This document shows, piece after piece, positions 38,701 through 49,697 of a DNA stretch of 64,000 nt. Source of the DNA: Gaeumannomyces sp. JS-464 (Eukaryota; Ascomycota; Sordariomycetes; Magnaporthales; Magnaporthaceae); contig NGZR01000005.1 in the NCBI GenBank assembly GCA_002197995.1, positions 5,022,001 through 5,086,000 of the forward strand, in the 5' to 3' direction. The notes under the pieces were generated by a model that worked only from the letters and a program-made list of their open reading frames with translations, did no database searches and was not told where the DNA came from. A program made the position numbers and the translations under genes. How positions within the stretch are numbered: the stretch's first letter is position 1; every line of letters begins with the position of its first letter.

Positions 38701-40138
38701 GAGGCAGAGTCCTTCGAGTGCCCAATCTGCTATGATGCAGTGCAGGACCCGAAGATCCTGGTTCCCTGCGGACATGAACTGTGCGGCGAATGCCTCTCAC
38801 GTCTTACCAGCAATTCGGAACAGGACAATATTCAGGCCGGCCAGGCTGGCGAGGGCGGCTCCACATCTACGCTGTGTCCCCAGTGCCGTGGCAGGATCGA
38901 CTCTAGGAAGGTCGTTAACTACGGCACTTTCAAGAGGGTCCACATGCCAGAGAAGGCTGCTGCTGAGGGACTCCTCGCTGCCGAGGAAGAGGACGACTCC
39001 TCAGACGACGATTCGGATGGCGAAAAATGGAATCAGCCCTGGGAGACAGGACTCTGGTTCCGAGGAAGACATCAGCGACGACGATGCCGACGATGACGAG
39101 GCGGACGACGACGGCAACCTGAGAGATTTTGTCGTCGCGGATGATGCTGTATCGGAGGACGAGGATGAGGCGGCTGACGGCTCAGACGATGACCTCGAGC
39201 CCCGAAAAGCGCAAAACCCGTCAACCTCAAGGGGTAACCAGAGGTGTGTCATCAAGGACTCGGACGATGAAGACGATGAAGACTTCGACGACATGGATCT
39301 GGACCCTTGCAAGGCAGAAGCATCGGCACCATCGAAGGGGAAGGGCAAGGCTGTCGAGGACTCGGGCGACGACGTGGCCGTTCCCACAGCCTCTGCAGCC
39401 AAACGAGCCAAGAGCAAGGCGCGGTCAAGGGATGCAAAGGCTGCTACAAAGAGAAAGCCCAAAGGAGATTCGAAGAAGGGGTCCAAGGGCAAGGGAAAAG
39501 AAAAGGTCAAGCCGCACCAGCTACAGACTCTCCGCAAAGACGCATCTCGGAACAAGGCGGCGCGCAAGAAGTACATGAATTACCTGTACAAGAACTGGAT
39601 CTCGTCCGCCAAGGTCAGCCGTTGCACACAACTCCTCAGCGACATCCAGGAAAAGGGAGAGAAGACGCTCGTATTCTCGGTGTGGACGGGGCTGCTCGAC
39701 CTCTTGGAAGTGGCCATCATGAGAGATCTTGGGCTGCACGTATGCCGGTACGACGGAGGCATGAGTCGAGACCAGCGTGACAGCGCGGCGTTCAGTTTCC
39801 AGAACAATCCTCGGTCGACCATCATGCTCGTCTCGCTGCGCGCAGGCAACGCAGGCCTCAACCTGACGGCGGCGTCGCAGGTGATCATCATGGACCCTTT
39901 CTGGAACCCCTTCATTGAGATGCAGGCGGTTGACCGGGCACACCGGATGGGCCAGATGCGCACTGTCAACGTTCACCGCATCCTCGTCAAGGGGACGGTC
40001 GAGGACCGCATCTCGGCGCTCCAGGAACAGAAGCGCTCCCTGGTCAATGCGGCCCTTAATGAGGGCGATGCCAAGGACATAGCTCGTCTTAGTACCAAGG
40101 AGCTCATGTACCTATTTGGCATCGGGGATCGCCGTTAA
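35726..40138 (+). CDS. ULS1: SNF2-family translocase with RING finger, Uls1/Ris1-like, about 1,359 aa
   Basis: Probable SUMO-linked DNA translocase/ubiquitin ligase of the Rad5/Rad16 branch, acting on chromatin. Exons 35726-36065, 36153-36254, 36327-36641, 36751-38192, 38257-40138. Introns are 36066-36152, 36255-36326, 36642-36750 and 38193-38256, with consistent phases. The N-terminal third is Ser/Pro-rich and disordered, with a short hydrophobic/acidic patch DVIDLTVDDDE that could bind SUMO. The ATPase motifs are GGILADDMGLGKTIS (about aa 540) and DEAQCVKN (about 674). A C3HC4 RING starting CPICYD..LVPCGHELCGECL (about 887-940) sits between the helicase lobes, then a long acidic/Lys linker. 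The second lobe has LVSLRAGNAGLNLT and RAHRMGQ. One frameshift: five A at 39023-39027 should be four; the CDS is then 1,360 codons including stop. Confidence 0.9.
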
Positions 40139-40757
40139 AAGCCGGGTTTCAGGACAGCCAAACGAAGCCCGACAACTCGATCTATCAGCACCCATCATTT
40201 CCCCTACCGCTATTCTTCTCCTCCTTTATTGACACTCTACCATGTTTACGGCGTCTATCTTGTCAGACCTTTATCGTCTCTATTGTATTCTTCTGCCGAG
40301 TGCCGCAATGGCCACTGTACGAGGGGACGGGTGACGCACCCACACTGCCACCGCATCTTTGCCCACAAAGAGCACAGTTGTCGTATTTATTTTCTATGTC
40401 TTGTCCTAACTATCAAGCTTTATGAGGGTATTGGAATGAGGGGAGAGATGAATATTGACGAGCCTTCCCAATCATGTATGCAGCTTTGGTCTCGGCGTGG
40501 CTTGTTTGGCGTTTGGTTGTCACTGGCCCAACATGGACTGGTACATGTGTCATGGAGTTAAGGCTCGCTGGACTTCATCCACGGGGCGGCTTTTGACCTC
40601 CCGAGGCAGTAACCCGAGTTATCTACGCGCCCACAATGAAGTAGAGATTTCGATGTTGAGGCCCGAGCGTAGTTGGGCCGCGGTATTTCTCGTGCGAAGT
40701 TGTGTCTGGTGGCGTTTCATCTTAGGCAGCACCTACCTGTCCTATTACTAGACTACG
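40139..40757. other. Intergenic region between SNF2 gene and P450 remnant
   Basis: About 620 bp; presumably the 3' UTR of the SNF2 gene and the degraded upstream part of the P450. No recognisable gene. Confidence 0.5.
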
Positions 40758-42041
40758 ATGGCCTTTTGGATTTCATCTTTCCACGCCAGCAGGTCTGTGT
40801 TGATGGAGCTGTGTGCCCGCCGGCCGACCCCCGCGAACCGCCCATGGTCCCGGCCAAAGTCCCCGTTATTGGGCACATTGTCGGGATGATACGGCACGGG
40901 AAGAAAGTACTATCAGGTGATCCAGTAAGTAAAAGCTAGTAGCAGAAACAATAACCTTGGCGTCGCATAAATGCCGAGAGCGAGGCTGCCAAAGCAACGG
41001 CCCACTGATGGAAAGATGCCGCTCCTACCGCCTCCAGGGACAAGTACGGCTTTGATATTTATACTATCCCGCTCACTGGCGTGAGACAATGCATCATCAC
41101 CGGCCCAGCCCTGGCGACAGCCGTCCACCGGCAGGCAAAGTCCATCTCGTTCCGGCCCTTCGCCACCAGCTTCGCCAGGAGGATGCTGCTATTCTCGGAT
41201 GAGGCGCACGCCGTCATGGGGAAGAACATGTTCGACGAGGACGCGCCGGGTCTCCTCAGCGGGAACCACGACCATCTGTACTCCTCCCTCCCTTCGGGCC
41301 CGGCTCTCGACGAGCTCAGCATGGTTATGATGGCCGGGGCCGCCGGCAACTTTGGCCGCCTCTCCGCCCCGGCCGCCGCCAGCGGCACCGGCGAGGTGAC
41401 GGTGCAGCTCTGCCGCTGTTGCATGGACGTCATCTCCAGCACCAGCGTGACCGCCTTCTGGGGGCCCGACAGCCCCTTTGTGCGGGACCCGTCGCTCAGG
41501 GACGTCTTTTGGGACCTAGAGGACCGCGCCGTCGTCATGGGCATCGTCGGCGGCGGCCTCTCGCGGCTCCTCTACCCCAGGGCGCACCGCGCCCTCGCCC
41601 GCCTCACCGACGCCATGCACGGGTTTTACAGCGACGAGGCCCGCTGGGCGAAAGCGTGGTGGCTGCTGCGGAGCGCGCGCGGATACACTTTAAGCACGGC
41701 TACCCGCTATACAACTATGCAAAGGCCGAGGTCGGCCTGCTCTTTGGCCTGATCCCCAACAGCACCCTGGGCGCCTTTTGGACGCTAGCCCGCCTCCTAG
41801 CGGACCGGAAACTCCTGGAGGAGGTGCGGTGCGGGCCGAGCTGCCCGACAGCGGAACCGTGACCGTCACGACGATCGCTAAAGGTGGCGATGATGACGAC
41901 GGCAGCAAGAAGACGAGGAAGAAGGCGACGGTCAACGCGTCGGGCCTCCGCAACCGCTGCCCGCTGCTGACGTCGGCGTTCCGCGAGATGCTGCGGCAGA
42001 GGGAAGGGTGGGAGGACGTAGAGTGGGAGTATATGCTTTAG
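40758..42041 (+). pseudogene. Decayed cytochrome P450 (CYP7/8-like sterol- or fatty-acid-type), C-terminus missing
   Basis: Fragments of one P450 in several frames. The N-terminal proline hinge is DPREPPMVPAKVPVIGH (40826-40876). A frame change follows at AAGAAAGTACTAT (about 40912), then a possible intron to about 41038. Next are YGFDIYTIPLTGVRQ, FARRMLLFSDEAHAVMG, an I-helix-like LIPNSTLGAFWTLARLLADR, and the K-helix CPLLTSAFREMLR with ExxR. The frame also shifts near 41690 and again at 41822-41834, where a tandem GTGCG duplication breaks EVRAEL. The stop is at 42039-42041, right after the K-helix. The meander and the FxxGxxxC heme-thiolate loop are absent, and I find none downstream. Without the Cys ligand no active enzyme could form. 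The CYP subfamily is a guess from the hinge and I-helix. Confidence 0.75.
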
Positions 42042-42416
42042 AGACTTCTACGGGACGACTGCGTACATATAGCATACTTGTCAGTCTTGCTGAAGGATAT
42101 CTATAATAGTAATCACAACACTTCGCTTTCCCGTCTCTTTCACTGAAGAACACTGATGATAGTAAAAATCGTAAGCCAATATCAAGTCGCCCAGGTGAAA
42201 GGCATGCTCTGTTCGGGCAAAAAATGGCCCGTGTACCAGTCATGGGCTAACCCGAGCAGTGAGCTGTTAGTATACACAACTGGAAATGGTAGCATAGTAG
42301 AGAACCTGGGGGGCGCAAAGCTTACAGGCGTCAGCTACGGGTGCCTCTGCTCATTCCTGGGCGCCTGGCCGCCCCTGTCCCGACTACCCCGACTACCCCT
42401 GTTCCAACCGCCCCGG
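42042..42416. other. Short intergenic stretch with C-rich imperfect repeats
   Basis: Lies between the P450 remnant (+) and the stop of the orphan gene (-). From about 42360 to 42540 the plus strand is a run of imperfect CCCCGACTACC / TTGTCCCGACTG units. It straddles the annotated stop of the orphan gene, so the true end of that gene is uncertain. Confidence 0.5.
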
Positions 42417-43723
42417 CTACTCTTGTCCCGACTGCCCCGACACCCTTGTCTCGGCCGCTCCAGCCGCCCTTGTCCCTGCTGCCCCGATTGCCCCTGCCCG
42501 GGCCGGCCCGACTGCCCTTGTCTCGGCCGCTCTGGCTGCCCTTAGCTCCCTGAACCTCCTATCCATATACTGCAAGTACTCTCTGGACGAATAGTACTCT
42601 CTGGCCTCTTCCAGGCGCTCGAGTCTCTCCCGGACCTCTTCCGCCTCATCCTCGTCCTCATCGTCGTCCCCCCTCCGGTCCCTGTACTGCCGAAAGCCGT
42701 ATTCGTCGACCGGCAGCCCCCGCCTCTGCCGGTCCGCGAGCCGCGCCAGCGCCCTCGCCTCGGCGCGCTGGTACCGGGGAGGATGACGGCGGCCCTCCGG
42801 ATGTCGTCGGGGTTCCTGCGGAGGCCGAACGAGTTCATAAAGGTGACGACGTCGCCCCAGCCCTCGCGCATGATCCGGTCGCATGACCGCGGCTCCGGCC
42901 CGATGGTGGCGCCCCACCAGAACCTCAGCACGGGGCGCGTGTCGCGCCGGCTGTCGGTGCTGGCTTCGGGCGTAGTAGGGCCGGGCCCGGAGCGAGCGGC
43001 GGGCCGGGTGCCGGTACTGACGCCCGTATTAGGGACCGGCCCGGAGCCAGAGGCAGTGCCAGGATGGGTGCTTATGCCAGCTCTCGACCCAGAGCTAGTG
43101 GCAGGTTGAATGCCGATGTTTGCTTCAGGCCCAGAGTCTGGCCGGAAGCTAGTGGCAGGCCGACGGTTATAGGTACTAGTCCCCGTCCTAGCGCTCGACC
43201 CAGAACCAATGGTAGTGGCAGGCAGGTTGCTGACGCTAGCTCTCGGCCCGGAGCTAATGGCAAGTTGGGTGTTGTTGGTATTTGCTCCCGACCCAGGGCC
43301 CGACCCGAGGCTAGTGACGGGCCGGTTGTCTGGGCTGGCTCCCGGCCCAAAGATCGAGCCAGAGTGGGCAGGAGGATATTGGGTAGCGGTTCTTGTTCCC
43401 GACCCAAAGATCGATCTAGACTGGGCAGGGTGATGTTGGCCAGCGGCCCTCGCTCCAGGCCCAGAGCCCGGCTCCGAGCTAGTGGCAGGTTGTTCGTGAA
43501 TACGGGCTCCCAATCCAGGGTTGGTGGCAGGTTGACTATCGGTATGAGCTTCCGGCTCAGAGCTAGACCCGGAGCTGGCGGCAGGCTTGTCGCTAGTACT
43601 GGCGACCGACCCAGGGGCCGGTCCAGAGCCAGTGGCAAGCTGTTCGTCCTCGGTCGACGGTAACCGGCTCGTCTGCTCGTCCTGGTTGGGCGGCAACTGG
43701 CTTGTCTGCTCGCTGGACGGCAT
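42417..43723 (-). CDS. Orphan low-complexity repeat protein, about 435 aa (one frameshift)
   Basis: I recognise no family. Start at ATG 43723 (MPSSEQTSQLPPNQ). The first 260 residues are diverged repeats of about 18-22 aa with the theme [G/S]SGPGxxANTxNRPATSS. A more ordered segment follows (VLRFWWGATIGPEPR, CDRIMREGWGDVVTFMNSFG, LRRNPDDIRRAAVIL). A missing C near 42775-42779 then shifts the frame. After it comes YQRAEARALARLADRQRRG, a highly charged helix (DDDEDEDEAEEVRERLERLE, EYYSSREYLQYMDRRFREL), and an Ala/Gly-rich tail. With one base restored it is 436 codons including stop. The Trp- and charge-rich middle with coiled-coil-like C-terminus suggests a real protein. It neighbours a P450 pseudogene and may be lineage-specific. 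Confidence 0.6.
43000..43680. repeat. Diverged tandem repeat array inside the orphan gene
   Basis: On the plus strand, units resembling CCAGAGCTAGTGGCAGG plus a variable part recur every 55-70 bp. They encode the PATSSGSGP-type peptide repeat on the minus strand. Copies are diverged rather than identical. Confidence 0.6.
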
Positions 43724-44233
43724 TTTCGTATTGCTAGGGATGGCTTGAGAAGAATCCCAGGCTGTTTGGGACCAGAAACGGTCTCGTGGTGTGCGCTGCT
43801 CGGGCCTGGACGTGGAAGGGTTCCAGGGGATAGGAAGAAACAGCCCAACTTCGGTTTCCTGGTAACGGCACCCTTCAAAGTAACCGGAGAACCCTGTCGA
43901 ACCGTGGAAGTTATTGAGTCGAAGTCGTAGCGTATGGCAGAAGTTTTGATCTGTCTACCCTCTATGCATTTCCTGGGAAAGAGGCTGAAACTGATCGGCA
44001 CAGAGTAGGAAGGGCCGGGCGTTCAGGTACGGTGGGCATCATGCTCGTCATGCGAGAGTAAACAAACCACTTACGGGCCGGGTTGCCCATCAGCCGGTCG
44101 CTTCGCGCTTTCTCTTTAAATCATGCCCGAGCAGTTATACAGCAGTCAGGTCGTTGCCTCTTTCCATGAGCCAAGCCGAAAGTCAAGCGCCCTGCCAACC
44201 CTACCACCAGATAGGCATGGGCTCGGATTGCAC
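43724..44233. other. Intergenic region between orphan gene and MED17
   Basis: About 510 bp: promoter side of the orphan gene (-) and 3' side of MED17 (-). No ORF of interest. Confidence 0.5.
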
Positions 44234-46432
44234 CTAGTAATCCAAGCCCCTGAATATGCTGATGCACACTCCTTCGACCGTCTCTTTCCCGATTCCACCC
44301 TTGGCCTCCTCGACGGTCCATGTCCACGTCTGAGGGGTCAGCTCCTCCCCATCTCTCAACGGCGGCCACACGCCGTAGACTCGCAGCTGCGGAGAGCCAT
44401 ACTCGTCCGCACCCACCACCTCCCCATTGCTACCAACCAGACTGACCTCGAACCGAACAGACCTCCTATCGGGCTCGACTGCCGAGACGGCTGTCCCGTC
44501 AATGGACTTGACAAAGTCAAGCCGTTGCTCCACGTCGCCGTCGATAGGCCCTGCGATGGAGAAGGCGAGCTGCTCGGCCTGGTCCGCCAGGAAGCGCGCC
44601 ACTGCGCCTCTAACATAGTGGGTAACCTCCCGGAGGTTGGGGTATGTTTCTGCCGGTGGGTATATGAAGCGGAGGGTATTCTGCTGAGGCAGCGGCTCGC
44701 CCGTCCCCAGAGGCACCTCTCCAAGTGGCGGGAGGAGTCTCGTTGAGTATATGGTGCAGAGGTGGGCGGAAAGCTGCGTCGTCCCTATCACCGAGAGCCG
44801 CACGGCCGGGGTTATGCTCAGTTGGAGCTGGAACTCGTGCGGGCTGAGGAATGTGTGGAGGAGGGCCTCGGATGAAGATGCATGACGAGATGATCCTGGC
44901 GACGCTGTTGACACGGGTGGCTCGATGAGGGTGAATGAGGCGGACAGGTAGCCCGCCGACTGCAGGACCCAGGTCAGGTCCGACACGAACTTGGTTGCCC
45001 TTTCAAGAGAACGTTCGTGCTCTAGGTAAGCGATTACCGGCCTGAGGAGGGCGTACGGTTGCCCGGCACGGCTCTGCCTGACCTGGGGCGGGCCCGGCTG
45101 CGACCGGACGCGCAGGTTCAGTCGGTGGGCGTACGACAGGAGCAAGGGCAGGGCACTGCTGATGGCTTCGGCGAGGATGCCATCCGGGCCAGCTCCCCAG
45201 CCAAGCCCAGCCGGCGCGTCGTCCGTCAGGTCGCACAAGCGGATGACGGCCTTCGTGTGCGCATCCAGCTCGTAGCTGACGGCCCCGTCGGCCAGCCGGA
45301 CGCCAAACGAGAGCAGAGTGCGGCCCTCGCGGTTGATCTCGTACCACAACTCCTGGTGGAAGATGGTATTTCGTGCTTCCATGACCCGGCTCTCCAGGGG
45401 CGCGTCCGGGGCCGGGACTTGGGGTAGCATGGCCCTGCCTACAACCACGCCGTCCCTCTCGATGGACACGCGAACTCTTTGCGGGTTCGCGACCCTCGCG
45501 GCATCAAGGCTGACAGTGCCGTCGTCGCTGCGCCTCATGGGAGCCAGGCTGGTGTTTCGGAATTCGGGCGCAGCTATCAACAAGGCGTCAGCATTTCCCA
45601 CCGTCCTTCTCAAGGCTCCAGGTAATCAGGTCAACGTCGCCGGAGCGAGAGGACATACACTCGGAGAAACCGAACTTGACACCCAGTGTTTGCCTCTCGT
45701 GGGGGAGGCGTGAGACAGACCACCCCTTGTCGCTGACAGCCAGCACGTCGGCCCAGTACCGGGTCTCGAGCGAGATCTCTTTCTGCAGACGAGCAGCGGC
45801 GGACAGGACCGAGTCCATGCTCCTGTTGATGTCGAGGAACTTCCAGCCGGTGGCCACCATCTTGTTGTCTTGAATCCGCGACGCATTGGTCTGCGGGGCC
45901 GCTAGCTGGTCGGCGCCGAGGGTGCCAATGCCGACGAGCTCCCTCAGGGTTGGGGACAGGGTCCTTCCGGCGTTTGTGGGGTCTTCCTTGGTGAGCAAGA
46001 GCGAGACGAAGTCGAGGGTGAGCATGGCGTTCTGGTGAGCGATGCTTCAAAGCACAGAGACAAGAATCAGTCACAAAAGCCACCATCCGTAGACAACTTC
46101 TGGCCAGGTGCGCGCGCATACTCAATGTTCCGCAGGGCCTCGTCCCGCGCCGTCCTGATGGTCTCTGCCGTCACGGCTGTCGTCGAGGGCTCGTCGCCGG
46201 CCGCAGGACCGCTGTCCATATCAACGTCGCCGTCGGCGGCGGGCGTCTCGGTCGACGCGACGCCGGTAGTTTCGAGCTCGACCTCTTTGCGCAACTCATC
46301 CTCGTTGATGCCGCGGAAGCCCTCGGGTCCGGCCGACTTGACGCGGGCGATGAATTCAGCGAGGCTCTTGGGCCTCTTGTCGCCGGTGGGCCATGGCCGC
46401 AAGGATAAGGGCGACTGCGCAGGGTTCGCCAT
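44234..46432 (-). CDS. MED17: Mediator complex subunit 17 (head module), 678 aa
   Basis: Scaffold subunit of the Mediator head, which links activators to RNA polymerase II. Exons 46432-46122, 46044-45659, 45573-44234. Introns are 46121-46045 (GTATGC..GAAG) and 45658-45574 (GTATGT, branch TGCTGAC, acceptor GATAG). The second join reads FGFSESAPEFRNTSLAPMRR, so what looked like a frameshift is an intron; the total is exactly 679 codons including stop. Features: MANPAQSPLSLRPWP N-terminus; IAHQNAMLTLDFVSLLLTKE, NKMVATGWKFLDINRSMDSV, ISLETRYWADVLAVSDKGWS, the block GVKFGFSE, and a long C-terminal domain typical of fungal MED17. An in-frame ATG at 46477 is possible, but the family normally begins near the SLRPWP motif. 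Confidence 0.92.
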
Positions 46433-47241
46433 TGTGGTGTGCCAGATATATTGGATGCTGTTGTTTCTGGCGGCCACCGCGAGCCTGTTTTTGTGAGCGA
46501 GTGTTCCGCGCCCTCAAGTCCCCACTCCCGAATTGGCATGGACCCATGCAAGTGCAGATGTTGGAAATTGTGGCTGAAGCTCTCTAGTGGCTGAAGCTCA
46601 GCACCTGCATGGATCCGACGTTTCTCACGCGTTGCCCGCCTAAAGTGAGGGGCATTTCAGCAAAGGGCCCGCATGCGCTGGGGCTGATGACGTCCCGTTG
46701 ATGCTCACGCCGACTTGAACGCCGCCAGCGCCAAAGTGACCAGCCAACACATAAAACCTATGACTCGAAGAACGAGGAAATAAAAAAAATAAAAATAAAA
46801 AAGGAGACGGGAATAAGAAAACGGTGGAAAGAAAAAGGAAAGGAAATAGGAAAAGATATAGGGGGAAAGGGGATACCTGCGGTAGCCCCTAAGCCACAAA
46901 GTCCACACGGGCGCCCCGGACATCAAAGCAACCAGTTCCTTCAAAACGCTCACTACATCTGCTGAGGCAATTGAAAAAGGCATCAGCATGAAGCACGTTG
47001 CGTGCATTTGTTGACAATTTCCTACTTCCAATTCCTACCACCTGTACCCAGATATTTTGTCACGGCCCCTCCTCAATCCCTTGCTCCTTCCATTTCTTTC
47101 TGTTCTACTAGACCATCTTGCTGAGGTAGAAGTGCCCCCACCCTCTTTCACTTAAATATTTCCCCCACTGCTTCCTACCTGGTGCCTGGTAGGCATCTTC
47201 TCTCAACAAACAGCCCGAGTCCTCACCCGACGGCCACCACC
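46433..47241. other. Divergent promoter region of MED17 (-) and PFK (+)
   Basis: 809 bp between divergent starts. An A-rich purine tract (46779-46866) and a C/T-rich leader immediately before the PFK ATG (47050-47170) are the only notable features. Confidence 0.55.
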
Positions 47242-49697
47242 ATGGACTCGCACAAGAAGAAGATCGCCGTCATGACGTCGGGCGGCGACGCCCCCGGAAT
47301 GAACGCCGCCGTCAGAGCCGTCGTCAGGATGGCCATCCACATGGGCTGTGACGCCTACTGCGTCTATCGTGGCTACGAGGGTCTCGTCCGGGGCGGCGAC
47401 GACATCAAGAAGACGAGCTGGGAGGACGTCCGCAACTACCTTGCCACCGCCGGCACCCAGATTCTTACGGCCCGGTGCATGGCCTTCTACGAGCGCCCAG
47501 GCCGTCTCATTGCCGCCAAGAACATGGTCTTGAACGGCATTGATGCCCTCGTCATCTGCGGCGGAGACGGCTCACTGACGGGTGCCGACAAATTCCGCGC
47601 CGAGTGGCCGTCACTTCTTGACGAGCTCGTTGCCAAGGGAGACCTGTCGGCCAAGCAAGTTCAACCCTATCGCCACCTCAACATTGTCGGCCTGGTCGGC
47701 TCCATCGACAACGACCTGTCGGGCACCGACGCCACCATCGGCTGCTACACGGCCTTGATGAGTATCTGCGAGTGCATCGAGAAGATCGATTCCACCGCCG
47801 AGTCTCACGAGCGCGCCTTCGTTGTCGAGGTCATGGGCAGACATTGCGGCTGGCTCGCGCTGATGGCCGCCATCGCCACCGGCGCCGACTTTGTCTTCAT
47901 CCCTGAAAAGCCCAGGGACGACAACTGGAAAGAGGAGATGTGCGCCATCATCCAGAAGAATCGCGAGATCGGCACCAAGAAGACCATCGTCATCATCGCT
48001 GAGGGCGCCCATGACCGCCATGGCAGGAAAATCACGGCCCAGGAGGTTCATGAGCTGCTGGCTGACGAGAAGGGTCTGGGTCTGGATACTCGCACCAGTG
48101 TCTTGGGCCACCTCCAACGTGGCGGCAAAGCAGTGGCATACGACCGCATGCTTGCGACGTTGCAGGGTGTCGAGGCCGTCAAGGCCGTTCTTGAGGCGAC
48201 CCCTGAGACTCCAACCTGCGTTATCGCCATGAGCGAAAACCAAATCATCCGAAAGAACCTGATGGAAGCTGTTCAGGAGACGAAGAAGGTCGCCGCCGCC
48301 ATAAAGGCACAGGACTTTGACCTGGCTCTTTCCCTTCGCGATGTCGAGTTCGCAGAACAGTACAAGTCGTACATGATGATGACGTCGGTCAACCTTGACA
48401 AGAGCCTGCTCCTGCCCAAAGAGAAGGCAGGTCTCCTCTTTTTCCCCGTCTTGGCCTGTTGGAATAGACTCGTGTACATGGATGCATTGCTAACCCCATG
48501 CACGGCGAGCAGCAAATGAGGATCGGCTTCATCAACGTTGGAGCCCCAGCTGGTGGTATGAACGCGGCCGTGAGAGCCGGTGTTGCCTATTGCATGTCGC
48601 GCGGCCACGAGGCTGTGAAGATTGAGAACGGTTTTGCTGGCTTCGCCAGGCATCACGACGATGTCGACGATAAAGGCAACTACGAGGGCTCCGTGAAGGG
48701 CTTTGACTGGTTCCAGGTCGACAAATGGGGCACACTTGGCGGCTCAGAGATTGGAACCAATCGTGAATTGCCCAGCGAGTCCGGAATGGAGCATATCGCA
48801 AACCTGATCGGCAAGTACAGGCTCGACGCCATGTTCATCGTCGGTGGGTTCGAGGCCTTCCGGGCCGTGTCGGAGCTCCGCCAGGCGAGGGACAAGTATC
48901 CTTCGCTCTGCATACCCTTCGCGCTGCTCCCCGCGACCGTGTCGAACAATGTGCCCGGGACGGAATACTCGCTGGGCTCGGATACCTGTCTGAACGCGCT
49001 CGTGCAGTTCTGCGACACCATCAAGCAGTCGGCGGCATCGACCAGGCGCCGTGTTTTCGTGGTGGAGACGCAAGGCGGGCGGTGCGGGTATGTGGCCACG
49101 CTGGCAGGACTAAGCTGTGGCGCGAGCGCCGTGTACACGCCAGAGGAGGGCATCAGCATGAGCATGCTAGACTCAGACATCAAGCACCTGAAGGCTGTCT
49201 TCGCCAAGGACAAGGGCCGGTCGCGGGCCGGGCGGCTGATTCTCGTGGCGGAAAAGGCAAGTAAGGTGTACACGGCACAGGTGATTGGAGATCTGATCCG
49301 CGAGGAGGCGCACGGGCGGTTCGAGTCGCGCGACATCACACCCCGCCACTGGGCACAGGGAGATACGCCGTCGCCCATGGACCGCTGCCGGGCGGTCCGG
49401 CTGGCTATCAAGTGCATTGAGCACCTCGAGAGCTACGGCAAGGGGGCGCCGGAAAAAGTCAAGACGGACCCAATGAGCTCGGGGGTCATCAGCATCACGG
49501 GATCGCAGGTGTCGATGCGGCCGATTGAGGAGATTGAGGCCAACGAGACAGACTGGCAGAACAGGCGGTCCAAGATGGCCTTCTGGGCGCCTCTGAAGGA
49601 AATCGTGGATATACTGGGCGGGAGGCCCTCTTACGAGACACCCGAGGCGACGCTGGAGGGTCTGAGGGCCAAGGATGTGAAGCGGGGTCTGGAATAG
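47242..49697 (+). CDS. PFK1: ATP-dependent 6-phosphofructokinase, about 789 aa
   Basis: Catalyses fructose-6-phosphate to fructose-1,6-bisphosphate, the committed step of glycolysis; cytosolic. The eukaryotic tandem-duplicated form is visible. The N-half carries the ATP motif MTSGGDAPGMNAAVRAVVR, GGDGSLTGA, the catalytic GSIDNDLSGTDATIG, VEVMGRHCGWLALMAA and LGHLQRGG. The C-half (regulatory) carries INVGAPAGGMNAAVRAG, FIVGGFEAF, LPATVSNNVPGTEYS and VVETQGGRCGYVA. Exon 1 is 47242-48426 (395 codons, phase 0) and exon 2 starts at 48510 or 48513. No GT donor keeps the frame. A GC donor (AAG|GCAGGT, 48427) with branch GCTAACC and acceptor GAGCAG does, so I call a GC-AG intron. The start at 47242 has CACC before ATG; the frame is open further upstream but without family residues. 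Confidence 0.93.

Noticed and set aside
42780..43660. Plus-strand ORFs across the orphan repeat gene
   Set aside because: They are mirror frames of the GC-rich repeat; only the minus frame keeps a start, an ordered middle and a charged helix.
45574..45658. Apparent frameshift in MED17
   Set aside because: It is a normal intron: GTATGT donor, TGCTGAC branch and GATAG acceptor restore FGFSESAPEF and an exact 679-codon CDS.
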